Shown: in pieces, positions 12,892-20,889 of the stretch
Layout of the letters: every line of letters starts with the position of its first letter
Numbering within the stretch: the first letter of the stretch is position 1
Assembly: GCF_024609265.1 (NCBI RefSeq)
Contig: NZ_JANHMP010000001.1
Location: 186,001-250,000, forward strand
Origin: Geothrix campi
Lineage (GTDB): Bacteria > Acidobacteriota > Holophagae > Holophagales > Holophagaceae
DNA: 64,000 nt
Reading direction: 5' to 3'
Notes under the pieces: model-generated
The model's database searches: none
Seen by the model: only the letters and a program-made list of their open reading frames with translations
What the model was told of the DNA's origin: nothing
Made by a program: the position numbers and the translations under genes

Positions 12892-12938
12892 GACTACGAA
12901 TCTGAGGGTCGGGCGTTCGAGTCGCTCCGGGACCACCA
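12892..12938 (+). tRNA. 3' half of tRNA-Arg(ACG): attachment-site remnant (attR)
   Basis: The anticodon loop CTACGAA (12894-12900), stem TCTGA, variable bases, T-arm GGGCG-TTCGAGT-CGCTC, acceptor strand CGGGACC, discriminator A and CCA all fit tRNA positions 32-76. The sequence upstream cannot form the matching acceptor, D-arm or anticodon 5' strands, so the gene is incomplete. This is what remains when an element inserts in a tRNA 3' end; the intact copy should stand at the far (left) end of the element, outside the window. Confidence 0.85.
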
Positions 12939-12941
12939 AAG

Positions 12942-12968
12942 GAAAAGCCCCAGAAATGGGGCTTTTCG
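12942..12968 (+). terminator. Terminator of the interrupted tRNA-Arg
   Basis: AAAAGCCCC, loop AGAAAT, GGGGCTTTT: a perfect stem with a T run, directly after the tRNA CCA. It confirms that the tRNA fragment is read on the plus strand and that chromosome resumes here. Confidence 0.88.
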
Positions 12969-13006
12969 CGTTTTCGGGGGAGGCGGGGCCCGTTTCGATG
13001 GGCGTC

Positions 13007-16000
13007 TCACCGATGCATGAGAGCCGCGCCCGTGAAGGAGCCCGCGCAGGCGCGCACCGCGTCCGGCGGTCCTTCCACCAGCAGGCGACCACCCCCGGCA
13101 CCGCCCTCGGGGCCCAGGTCGATGACCCAGTCGCTGCTGGCGATGAAGTCCAGGTCGTGTTCCACCGCCACGACGAGATGCCCGGCCTCCGCGAGGCGGT
13201 GAAGCGACGCCACCAGGCGATCCACATCCTCGAAGCCCATGCCGCGGGTGGGCTCGTCCAGGAGGATGGCGGCTCTTCCCTTCGGCGGGGCCGCGATCAG
13301 TGCGGCCAGGCGCAGGCGCTGGCGCTCCCCCGCCGAGAGGGCGGAACCCTCTTGGCCCAACCGCAGGTAGCCCAGGCCGATCTGGTCCAGCGCAGCGAGA
13401 GCCTTCGCCAGCCCAGCAGCCTCTGCAAAGGGCCCGGCCAGCTTGGCGACGCTGGCCTCCAACACATCGGCGATGCTGCGACCTTCCAGAAGACACCCCA
13501 GCACCTCCGGCTTGAAGCGGCGGCCTTCGCAGGCCTCGCAGCCCACCGTGACGTCTGGCAGAAGGTCCATGGCCACGGTGATCACGCCGCGGCCCTCACA
13601 GGTTTCGCAGCGGCCCCCTGGCGTGGCGGTCGAGAAGTACCTGGCGGAAAGCTTCAAGGCCTTGGCCCGAGGCGTCGCAGCGAAGCGCTTGCGGAGGGCC
13701 TCGCCGAGGCCCAGGAGGGTGAGGACGGTGCTGTTCCACGCGAGGCCCAGGGCCTCCTGATCGGCCGAGATGACCTCCTGGATGTTCGTCAGGAGGTCAA
13801 TGCCTTCGCAGCCCACCGGGCCCTGTCCCCGCAAGTGGTTGCGAAGGGAGGGGGCAAGCGACTCCAGCACGAGGCTGGACTTGCCGCTGCCCGAGACGCC
13901 CGTCACGGTCACCAGCGCACCCGCGGGGAAGGCGACGTCGATCCCCTGCAGGTTGTGGAGGCGGGCGCCCCGAATTCGGATTCCCGGCGAACCGGTCGCC
14001 TTCGGTTCCTCCTTAAGAGCCTGGCGCGACCGGCGGAGCTGGGCGCCAGTCCGCGAGGTCGGCTGATCCCTGAGCTCGCCTGGAGATCCCATGGCCACAA
14101 GCCGTCCACCTTCGGGGCCCGCGCCGGGGCCGAGTTCCAGGATGCGATCCGCCGAAGCCATCAGGGAGGTGTCGTGCTCGACCACGACGACCGCGTTGCC
14201 CGCATCCGCCAGGTGGCGCAGAACGCCGCCGAGGCGCTGCACGTCGCGGGGATGGAGTCCCTGCGTGGGTTCGTCCAGCACATAAGTGACGCCCACCAGG
14301 CCGCCCCTCAGGGCTGCGGCGAGGCGCACCCGCTGGGCCTCGCCGCCGGAGAGGCTGGCCAGCTCCCGCCGCAGGGCCAGGTAGCCGAGCCCGGCTTCCG
14401 AGAGGGCTCCGAGGCGCTGGACGGCATCCTTCCGGAGGCCTTCCGTGAGGGTGAGCACCCGGGGAGAAAGCCCGGGGGCCGCCAGGGCATCGAACCAGCC
14501 CAGGAGCTCGCCCACGGGGAGGGCCATCAGTTCCGGGAGGCGGCGGCCCCCGAAGCGGACGCTGCGGGGTATCTCGCGAAGGCCCTCACCTCCACACATG
14601 GAGCAGGCTGCATCCACCAGCAGGGGCTCGAGCTCCTCACCCTTGGAATCGGCGTGGACCCGCTCGTATTCCCGATCCACAAGGTTCGCGAAGCCAGCCC
14701 AGGTGGTTCGCAGGGCATGCGTGCCCTCGACCTTGCCGCGTCGATAGCGCCAGGCCACCTCGTGCACGGCATCACCACTGCCGAACATGGCGAGCCGGCG
14801 CTCTTCCGGGCCCAGGTCCCGCCAGGGGCGGGTCAGGTGCAGGCCGGCTTGCGCGGCGGCGTGCCGGAGCGTGGCCAGGAACTGGCCATCCGCTTCGCCC
14901 AGATAGGCTCCGAACCGGGTGCCCGCCATGGCTCCGCCGTCCAGGGGGCGGTCGGGATGGCTCACCAGGCGCTCGGGATCGCAGCGCTGGAGAAACCCCA
15001 GCCCTTTGCATCGGGGACAGGCCCCGCGTTCGGAGTGCGGCGAGAAATCGAAAGCCCAGAGGGCCGGGAGGATCTGCCCGCAGGCGCAGTGCTCCCCATA
15101 GGTGGGAGTTCCGCAGGCGGGGCAGGGGCGCTCGCCCGCCCGGGCGAACAGGAGGCGCAGCAGCTCGTCCAGCTCGGTGGTCGTTCCCACGGTGGCGCGG
15201 GGATTGCGGCGGCCTGCCCGCTGGGGTACGGCAAGGGTGGCCTGGAGCCCGCGGGCCGCGACCAGGTCGGCGCCGCCCCGCCGGGGGAGCAGGCGCCGGG
15301 CCCAGGGAGAGACAAGGTCCGCAAAGCGGTTCTGGGCCTCGGCCAGCAGCGTGTCGAAGACCAGCGAGGACTTGCCGGAGCCTGAGGGCCCCGTCACCAC
15401 CGTCAAGCCCTGTGCGGGGAGGGTCAGGTCGATGTCCTTGAGGTTGTGGGTGCGGACCCCGACCAGTTCGATGGGTGGCGGCTCGGCCGCCCTGGGGGGC
15501 GGAAGGACGGGGGAGGGAACCTCCCACAGCGCGGCGCCCGTGAGGGATTCCGGGCAGGCGGCCACATCGGCTGGGGAGCCGCTGATCACCAGCCGCCCAC
15601 CTTCGGGCCCGCTCCCGGGGCCGAGATCCAGGACGCGGTCCGCCTGGCGTATCACCTCCAGGTCGTTGTCCACCACCAGCAGGGTGTGGCCCGCTTCGAG
15701 CAGGTGGTTCCAGGCCTCCACCAGCACCCGCACATCGGCGGCGTGGAGACCCGTGGTGGGCTCGTCCAGGGCGATCAGGGCCGGGCCGCCGCCGGCCTTG
15801 GCGAGCTCGGTGGCCAGCTTCACGCGCTGGGCTTCCCCGCCGGAGAGCGTGGTGGCGGGTTGGCCCAGGGGCAGGTAGCCGAGCCCCACATCCAGAAGCG
15901 CGGCCAGGATGCGTCGGAGCCTCGGATGCTCCGCGAAAGACACCGCGGCCTCGGCGATGCTGCCCTCCAGCACGTCGGCGATGCTCCGGCCCTGGACCTT

Positions 16001-17917
16001 CACCTCCAGCACCTCGGCGTGGAACCGGCGCCCACCACACACATCGCAGAGCAGGTCCACGGTGCCGAGGTACCGCATGCCGACTTCCTGGACGCCCGCG
16101 CCCTCGCAGGCTTCGCAGCGGCCACCGCCGGTGTTGAAGGAGAAGGCTCCTTTGCCGAGGCCCCGCTGTCTGGCCTCGCTGGAGGCTGCGAAGAGATCGC
16201 GGATGAGGTCGAAGGCGCCCGTATAGGTGGCCGCGTTCGACCGAGGCGTCCGCCCGATGGGGTCCGCATCCACGGTGACGATGCGGCGGAAGGGCGCTTC
16301 CGGGACCAGACCCGCCTGGAAGCGCGCTACCGCCTCGTCCAGAAGGGAGGTCTTGCCTGCGCCCGAGACACCCGAGATCACGTTGAGGGCGCCCACGGCC
16401 AGCTCCAGGTCGAGGTTCTGGAGGTTGTGGCAGTGCAGACCCCGCAGCTTGAGAGTTCCCTGGGCAGGGCAGGGCCTCCGGGAGATGGCCGGGAAGGTGC
16501 CCGTCAACCAGCGTTGAGTCGGCGGGACAGGTTCCTCCACCTGTTGCTTGAGGTACTCCCAGGGAGGGCCGCTCCAGAGCAACCGGCCCCCTTCGCGTCC
16601 GGGGCCCGGCCCCAGGTCGATCAGCCAATCCGCGGAGCGCGCGATGAGGGCATCGTGTTCCACGACCACCACGGTCTGGCCTTCGTCCCGCAGACGCTTG
16701 AGCACACCGATGAGCCGGCCCACGTCGTGGGGATGGAGGCCGGCGGAGGGTTCGTCCAGGACCACCAGCAGGCCGCGCAGCTCTCCCAGGGCCAGGGTGA
16801 TGAGCCTCAACCGCTGCATCTCACCCCGTGAGAGGCTGGGGGCCGGGCGGTCCAGGGTCAGATATCCCAGTCCGAGCTCCGTCATCAGGTCGCAGCGGGC
16901 GAGGAGATCCGCTCGGATCGGCGTCAGGATTGCGGTTTCCCAGGGGGAGGCTTCGACCGAGGCCAGGAAGGCCCTCAGTTCCCGGACGGTCATGCCGGCC
17001 AGATCCACGATGCGGTACCCGCACCACGTCACCGCAAGTGCCTCCGGGCGCAGGCGGGCGCCCTGGCAGGCCGGGCAGGGTGCGCTGCGCACGAAGCGGA
17101 GGATGGAATCGTTCCGCTTGCCGCGGAGGATCTCTTCCATGACCGGGACCAGCCCGCGGTAGAACCCCTCCTGGCGGGGTCGGGCAGTAATGCCAGTCCA
17201 TTTGAGGCGGGATTCGAGCGGGTGCTTGCCGTAGGGAACCTTCAGGCGGTCGGAACCGTGGAACACCACCCCGCGCGCCTCCTCGCCCAGATCCCGCCAC
17301 GGGATATCCACGGACCCACCGTGGACCCTGAGGACCTCATCCAGGACCTGCAAGGTCACTTGCGAGTACATGAGGTAGCCGTTGGGTGTGCTCACGCGCA
17401 GCGCGCCGTCCCTCAGGGACCTGGTGGGATCGGCCACCAGCAGGTCGAGGTCGAGGCGGTCTTCCACGCCGAGGCCCTGGCAGTGATGGCAGGCGCCTTC
17501 CTCGCCATTGAAGGAGAAGAGCCCCCGGCTGGGATGGATGCCTTCTGGCGCCGAGCCCAGCCGGGCGAAGAGCAGGCGCAGGAGATCCCAGCCTTCGGTC
17601 AGGGTGCCCACGGTGGAGCGGGGGTTGGAGAGGGTGGGCCGCTGCCCCACGGCGACCGCGGGTCCCAGGCCTTCGATGCTCCGCACCGCAGGCCTAGAAA
17701 AGCCGCCCACGAACTGACGCGCGAACGAAGGCAGCGTCTCCAGGAACCGGCGCTGGCCCTCCCGGAAGAGGGTGTCGAAGGCCAGGGAGGACTTGCCGGA
17801 ACCGGAGACGCCCGTGATGACCGTGAGGCTTCGCCGGGGGATGCGAAGGTCGAATCCCGCGAGGTTGTGGGTCTCCGCCCCTAGGACGACGATTTCCTGG
17901 TCTCTCCGCTGCGCCAC
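13007..17917 (-). CDS. uvrA: Tandem (double-length) excinuclease subunit UvrA, four ABC modules
   Basis: Damage-recognition ATPase of nucleotide excision repair. At 1636 residues it is nearly twice the usual UvrA (about 940) and carries four Walker A sites: GVSGSGKSS (about 36), GVSGAGKTS (about 516), GPSGSGKSS (about 847) and GVSGSGKSS (about 1346). Each half has UvrA zinc-type CxxC pairs (for example CEACEGAG, CDVCGGRR, CETCEGRG, CEACEGRR). The signature motifs differ: LSRGE in module 1, LSGGE in 2 and 3, LSAGE in 4. A similar head-to-tail duplication is known in Chlamydia UvrA. GTG at 17917 is chosen after a G-rich ribosome site; the conserved region starts 10 residues in. It is the first chromosomal gene beside the inserted element. 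Confidence 0.92.
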   Translation of the reverse strand: MAQRRDQEIVVLGAETHNLAGFDLRIPRRSLTVITGVSGSGKSSLAFDTLFREGQRRFLETLPSFARQFVGGFSRPAVRSIEGLGPAVAVGQRPTLSNPRSTVGTLTEGWDLLRLLFARLGSAPEGIHPSRGLFSFNGEEGACHHCQGLGVEDRLDLDLLVADPTRSLRDGALRVSTPNGYLMYSQVTLQVLDEVLRVHGGSVDIPWRDLGEEARGVVFHGSDRLKVPYGKHPLESRLKWTGITARPRQEGFYRGLVPVMEEILRGKRNDSILRFVRSAPCPACQGARLRPEALAVTWCGYRIVDLAGMTVRELRAFLASVEASPWETAILTPIRADLLARCDLMTELGLGYLTLDRPAPSLSRGEMQRLRLITLALGELRGLLVVLDEPSAGLHPHDVGRLIGVLKRLRDEGQTVVVVEHDALIARSADWLIDLGPGPGREGGRLLWSGPPWEYLKQQVEEPVPPTQRWLTGTFPAISRRPCPAQGTLKLRGLHCHNLQNLDLELAVGALNVISGVSGAGKTSLLDEAVARFQAGLVPEAPFRRIVTVDADPIGRTPRSNAATYTGAFDLIRDLFAASSEARQRGLGKGAFSFNTGGGRCEACEGAGVQEVGMRYLGTVDLLCDVCGGRRFHAEVLEVKVQGRSIADVLEGSIAEAAVSFAEHPRLRRILAALLDVGLGYLPLGQPATTLSGGEAQRVKLATELAKAGGGPALIALDEPTTGLHAADVRVLVEAWNHLLEAGHTLLVVDNDLEVIRQADRVLDLGPGSGPEGGRLVISGSPADVAACPESLTGAALWEVPSPVLPPPRAAEPPPIELVGVRTHNLKDIDLTLPAQGLTVVTGPSGSGKSSLVFDTLLAEAQNRFADLVSPWARRLLPRRGGADLVAARGLQATLAVPQRAGRRNPRATVGTTTELDELLRLLFARAGERPCPACGTPTYGEHCACGQILPALWAFDFSPHSERGACPRCKGLGFLQRCDPERLVSHPDRPLDGGAMAGTRFGAYLGEADGQFLATLRHAAAQAGLHLTRPWRDLGPEERRLAMFGSGDAVHEVAWRYRRGKVEGTHALRTTWAGFANLVDREYERVHADSKGEELEPLLVDAACSMCGGEGLREIPRSVRFGGRRLPELMALPVGELLGWFDALAAPGLSPRVLTLTEGLRKDAVQRLGALSEAGLGYLALRRELASLSGGEAQRVRLAAALRGGLVGVTYVLDEPTQGLHPRDVQRLGGVLRHLADAGNAVVVVEHDTSLMASADRILELGPGAGPEGGRLVAMGSPGELRDQPTSRTGAQLRRSRQALKEEPKATGSPGIRIRGARLHNLQGIDVAFPAGALVTVTGVSGSGKSSLVLESLAPSLRNHLRGQGPVGCEGIDLLTNIQEVISADQEALGLAWNSTVLTLLGLGEALRKRFAATPRAKALKLSARYFSTATPGGRCETCEGRGVITVAMDLLPDVTVGCEACEGRRFKPEVLGCLLEGRSIADVLEASVAKLAGPFAEAAGLAKALAALDQIGLGYLRLGQEGSALSAGERQRLRLAALIAAPPKGRAAILLDEPTRGMGFEDVDRLVASLHRLAEAGHLVVAVEHDLDFIASSDWVIDLGPEGGAGGGRLLVEGPPDAVRACAGSFTGAALMHR

Positions 17918-17960
17918 GTGCCCGCCCCTTTTCTCCTTCTGGAACGCGTCTGGTCCGAAG

Positions 17961-18653
17961 TCAGTTCCGCAACAGCAGCCGGACCAGCAGTGGAGCCATG
18001 GTGGCTGTCGTGATGCCCGCAAGGGTCATGGCCAATCCCGCCATGGAGCCTTCCCGCTCGCCTTCCATGAAGGCCATCGCCGTGCCCTGGCCATGGGCTC
18101 CCGTGCCCAAGGCCAAACCCCGGGCCACGGGGTCCTTGATGCCGGCCCAGGTCAATAGGGTGCCTCCAAACACGGAACCCAGCGTGCCGGTGGCCACCAC
18201 GAAGGCGGAAGCCAGCCCTGGGCTCCCGCCATGGATCCTGGCGATCTCGACGGCAAAGGGGATGGTGACGCTCTTCGGCAGCACGGAGAGGACGACTTCC
18301 CTTGGCAGGCCAGCCACCAGGGCGATCCCTCCGGCTGCGAGCATGGAGGCAAGGGAGCCGAGTCCCACACCGGCCACGATCGCCGGCGCGTACTGCCGCA
18401 ACAGACTGCGGTGGCGGTAAAGCGGCACCGCCAGGCCGACGGTGGCGGGGCCCAGCAGGGACGTCATGATCCGCCGGCCGGGAAGGTAGGACTGGTAGGG
18501 GATGTTCAGGGCGAGCAGAGTCGCGATGACGATGGCCGCGCCCAGCAGCACGATGTTCAGCAGGGGATGCCGATACCGCAGGTACAGGGCCTTGGCGAGC
18601 AGATAGGCGCCGAGCGTCAGCAGGATGGTGAACAGGATCATCAGCTGGGGCAT
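17961..18653 (-). CDS. lrgB: LrgB/CidB-family membrane protein
   Basis: Inner-membrane protein of the LrgB family, partner of LrgA/CidA, linked in other bacteria to murein hydrolase control, cell death and pyruvate/metabolite efflux. The 230-aa length is normal. Hydrophobic segments span almost the whole protein, and conserved family stretches are visible: LLGPATVGLAVPLY, LPKSVTIPFAVEIA, GTGAHGQGTA. ATG at 18653 follows GGGGAGAAGCC and overlaps the lrgA stop by 13 bases. Confidence 0.92.
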   Translation of the reverse strand: MPQLMILFTILLTLGAYLLAKALYLRYRHPLLNIVLLGAAIVIATLLALNIPYQSYLPGRRIMTSLLGPATVGLAVPLYRHRSLLRQYAPAIVAGVGLGSLASMLAAGGIALVAGLPREVVLSVLPKSVTIPFAVEIARIHGGSPGLASAFVVATGTLGSVFGGTLLTWAGIKDPVARGLALGTGAHGQGTAMAFMEGEREGSMAGLAMTLAGITTATMAPLLVRLLLRN

Positions 18654-19012
18654 GGCTTCTCCCCTTTCTGAAACCACTGGGCCAGATAGCCGGTCCCCAG
18701 AAACGTCAAGATCGTGCTGACGACGATGGCGAAGGCCAACGCCAAACCGTACCTGTAGAAGACGGTTCCCCAATTCATCAGGTCCACCGCCACGGGGATG
18801 AAGAAGAAGACCAGGTGCCTGAGGAGGAAATCGGCGGCGTCCTGGACGTACTCCAGCGGGACGAGGCCGAGGTTCAGCAGGGCGTAGAGCAGGACGACGC
18901 CCACCACGTTCCCGGGGACAGGGAGATGGGCGAAGCCCGCGATCTTGTTCCCGAGGAGATAGATTCCGGCCAGGAGGGCGACCTGGCCGAGGAACCGCAG
19001 TTTCTTCTTCAC
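18641..19012 (-). CDS. lrgA: LrgA/CidA-family membrane protein
   Basis: Holin-like LrgA/CidA family protein, 123 aa from the GTG at 19012, which is preceded by AGAGG. A longer form from ATG 19117 would add a poorly hydrophobic Arg-rich stretch that overlaps the preceding terminator region, so the GTG is preferred. Four predicted membrane segments include HLPVPGNVVGVVLLYALL and FFFIPVAVDLMNWG, both typical of the family. Co-transcribed with lrgB. Confidence 0.88.
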   Translation of the reverse strand: MKKKLRFLGQVALLAGIYLLGNKIAGFAHLPVPGNVVGVVLLYALLNLGLVPLEYVQDAADFLLRHLVFFFIPVAVDLMNWGTVFYRYGLALAFAIVVSTILTFLGTGYLAQWFQKGEKPCPS

Positions 19013-19117
19013 GAAAGCCTCTGGTGGGGCGGCGACGCGCTCTCGGTAAAGGGCGATTGTGAGGGCAATCGTCAGCGGCTCCAAACGCCTCCGGGGAGGA
19101 GAGGCCAGCTGATCCAT

Positions 19118-19146
19118 GAAAAAGCCCCCGGTCTCCCGGGGGCTTG
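19118..19146 (-). terminator. Terminator downstream of the minus-strand porin
   Basis: In the minus direction AAGCCCCCGG, loop GAGA, CCGGGGGCTT is followed by TTT. It lies 19 bases after the porin stop (19165) and before lrgA. The promoter of lrgAB should lie between it and 19012. Confidence 0.8.
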
Positions 19147-19164
19147 CATGGGTTTCCGGATGGA

Positions 19165-20406
19165 TCAGAACGCGACCAGGAGCGCGGCCACGACGGTGTT
19201 GCCGCCCTGCTCGCCGGTCTCGGTTCCGAAGGGCTTGAGGAAGTTCTTGCTGCGGGCGATGTAGTTGAGCTTGAAGTTGGCGGACTTCACCTTCTCGGGG
19301 ATCCAGGCATAGGTGTAGCCGACGGTGGCCTCGGTGTACTTGGGGCTGTAGTCGGTGCCGGTGGACAGGCCGGTCGCCACGTTCGTGGTGTAGGGGTTGG
19401 TGGCCGTGTACCAGTCGTCACCGCTGTTGAGGTTCATGACGTCGTAGCGGGCCAGGAAGCTGTGGTGACCAGTGGTGTAGCCGCCGGTGAGGTAGTAGCC
19501 CACGAACTTCTGGTCCAGGTGCTCGCGCTTCACCGCGGGGGCGGTGGCGGCGAGGGTGGCGAAGCGCCGGCCGAGCAACCCGGTCATGTACTCGGCCGTG
19601 AGGGTCCAGGTCCCATCCTGGTAGGCGTAGAACGCACCAAGGTTGGTGGTTTTGTCCTTGTTGTCGTAGATGGCGGTCTGGCCCGGCCAGGGGCCTCCGG
19701 GGTTCGCGGCGATGGCCGTGGAGGGGTTGCCCTTGTCGGCCACGTCTGTGGAGCCCTGCAGCGTGTAAGCGCCGAACTTGTGGGCTTTCCCGAGGTTGAA
19801 GTCCAGGCGGAGAACGAAGTCTTTCTGGGCGTTGGTGTCGTTGGTTTTGCCGGAGGTCGCGTCGTTCATGCCATTGAACACGGCCGCGGTGACCTTGCCG
19901 GCGAAGGCCTTGGGATCGCCATAGGAGAATCCGAGGGCGAGGCCGCGGTCGCGCTTGTCACCGAACATGCGGCCCAGCTGGCTGCGTTCGGCGAAGAGCA
20001 GCTCGGTGGAGCTCGTCACGCCCTCGTAGGTCTGCAGGTTCTTGAACTGGCCGGCCTTCACGTCGATGCCGGCGAGGGGCTTCCAGACGATGAACGCGTC
20101 CTGGAGGATGATGGGGTTCGAGGTTCCGGTGGAGATGGAGGGGTCGAACATGACTTCGTAATCAACGTCCTCCGCCACATTTCCGGAGAGCTTGATCTCG
20201 GACCGGCGGATGGAGAAGGTGTTCTCCTTGAACTCGCTGCGGAGGTTGTAGTACCCGCCGGGAGCAGCGCTGTTGTACCGGAGGTTGCTGTCCATCATCT
20301 GGGTGTACCAAAGCTGGATGTCGCCCCCGATCTTCACTGTCTGGGCGGAGGCGGGCAGGGCGGCAAGGGCGAGGGCGGCCAGGCTGAGGTTGCGGATGCG
20401 CTTCAT
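19165..20406 (-). CDS. Outer-membrane porin (phosphate-selective porin O/P type), 413 aa
   Basis: A signal peptide (MKRIRNLSLAALALAALPAS, cut after AQ) precedes a beta-barrel with alternating hydrophobic strands and an aromatic C-terminal end (VVAALLVAF). Barrel features such as FKENTFSIRRSEIKLSGNV and VKAGQFKNLQTYE match OprO/OprP-type porins. It is paralogous to the divergent gene at 20890: both share MxDSNLR, FGDKRDR, RSKNFL and GEQGG. The pair flanks a 483-base control region. Substrate unknown; the nearby LIV transporter makes amino-acid uptake one possibility. Confidence 0.88.
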   Translation of the reverse strand: MKRIRNLSLAALALAALPASAQTVKIGGDIQLWYTQMMDSNLRYNSAAPGGYYNLRSEFKENTFSIRRSEIKLSGNVAEDVDYEVMFDPSISTGTSNPIILQDAFIVWKPLAGIDVKAGQFKNLQTYEGVTSSTELLFAERSQLGRMFGDKRDRGLALGFSYGDPKAFAGKVTAAVFNGMNDATSGKTNDTNAQKDFVLRLDFNLGKAHKFGAYTLQGSTDVADKGNPSTAIAANPGGPWPGQTAIYDNKDKTTNLGAFYAYQDGTWTLTAEYMTGLLGRRFATLAATAPAVKREHLDQKFVGYYLTGGYTTGHHSFLARYDVMNLNSGDDWYTATNPYTTNVATGLSTGTDYSPKYTEATVGYTYAWIPEKVKSANFKLNYIARSKNFLKPFGTETGEQGGNTVVAALLVAF

Positions 20407-20889
20407 GGAGTCTCCTAGAGGGCCGACAGGCCAACGGGAGAAAGGTTCCCGGCTGCCTGTGACATGGGCGCGAAGATCCCGGTACCGCCCTGTACCTGAG
20501 GGGTGAATTCGTGCCAGAGCGTCCCGATCCCGGTTTTCTACACGGGTAGCGCTGTTATGAGGGTCTATATTTCACCAGCCGTCTCGCGATTCTTCACAAG
20601 AACCGAGTCGAGTTGATCCAGCCTCGCGAAGGTGTCACGTTCACCTGCCCCGTGGTTGGCAAGCGGGGTGTCGCCACACCTTTGTGTCCATCATCACAAC
20701 CCTCGGAACTTTTCGATCATTTTCAATAGACGCAAGGAGTTCCCCCGTTTAGCTTGAATCCGTTTGATCCACTCATCGATTTCGAGCGACAGGCGTCCGA
20801 GACATCTGGTGGTCTGACCTGAATCCGACTCCCTCCCAGCCTTCCAGCCACTCAATCCCTCCCAACCCTCCCTCACTAGGAGCCCACCC
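20407..20889. promoter_or_regulatory. 483-base divergent control region between two porin genes
   Basis: No supported gene. The minus porin leader follows 20406, and the plus porin has CTAGGAGCCCACCC before its ATG. The middle (about 20550-20760) is richer in A/T than the flanks (GAGGGTCTATATTTC, CTTTTCGATCATTTTC), as expected for promoters. A small inverted repeat (GGCAAGCGGGGTGTCGCC, about 20657-20674) is seen. No operator can be assigned. Confidence 0.5.

Larger units (their letters stand above)
1..12938 (-). mobile_element. Integrated element (probable provirus), left end outside window
   Basis: All genes from the left edge to 12.5 kb lie on the minus strand with 4-17 bp overlaps, unlike the mixed-strand chromosome to the right. 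The content is phage/plasmid-like: HUH rolling-circle initiator, excisionase-like HTH, XRE regulator, DUF4406 and DUF3850 proteins, and many small proteins with one membrane segment. The right edge abuts the 3' half of a tRNA-Arg(ACG) followed by the tRNA's terminator, the usual result of tyrosine-recombinase insertion into a tRNA 3' end. No integrase, terminase, portal, tail or recognisable capsid gene is visible; integrase and intact tRNA are predicted to the left of the window. A rolling-circle virus with internal membrane proteins is my favoured reading; an integrative plasmid is the alternative. Confidence 0.8.

Noticed and set aside
12956-15385. 809-aa plus-strand open frame opposite uvrA
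   Set aside because: Antisense shadow of a high-GC gene: composition rich in Gly/Gln/Arg/His, no domain, no ribosome site; the minus-strand UvrA frame has clear motifs throughout.
14772-16628. 618-aa minus-strand frame inside uvrA
   Set aside because: Another frame of the same uvrA region; Arg/Gly/Pro-rich low-complexity translation with no recognisable domain.
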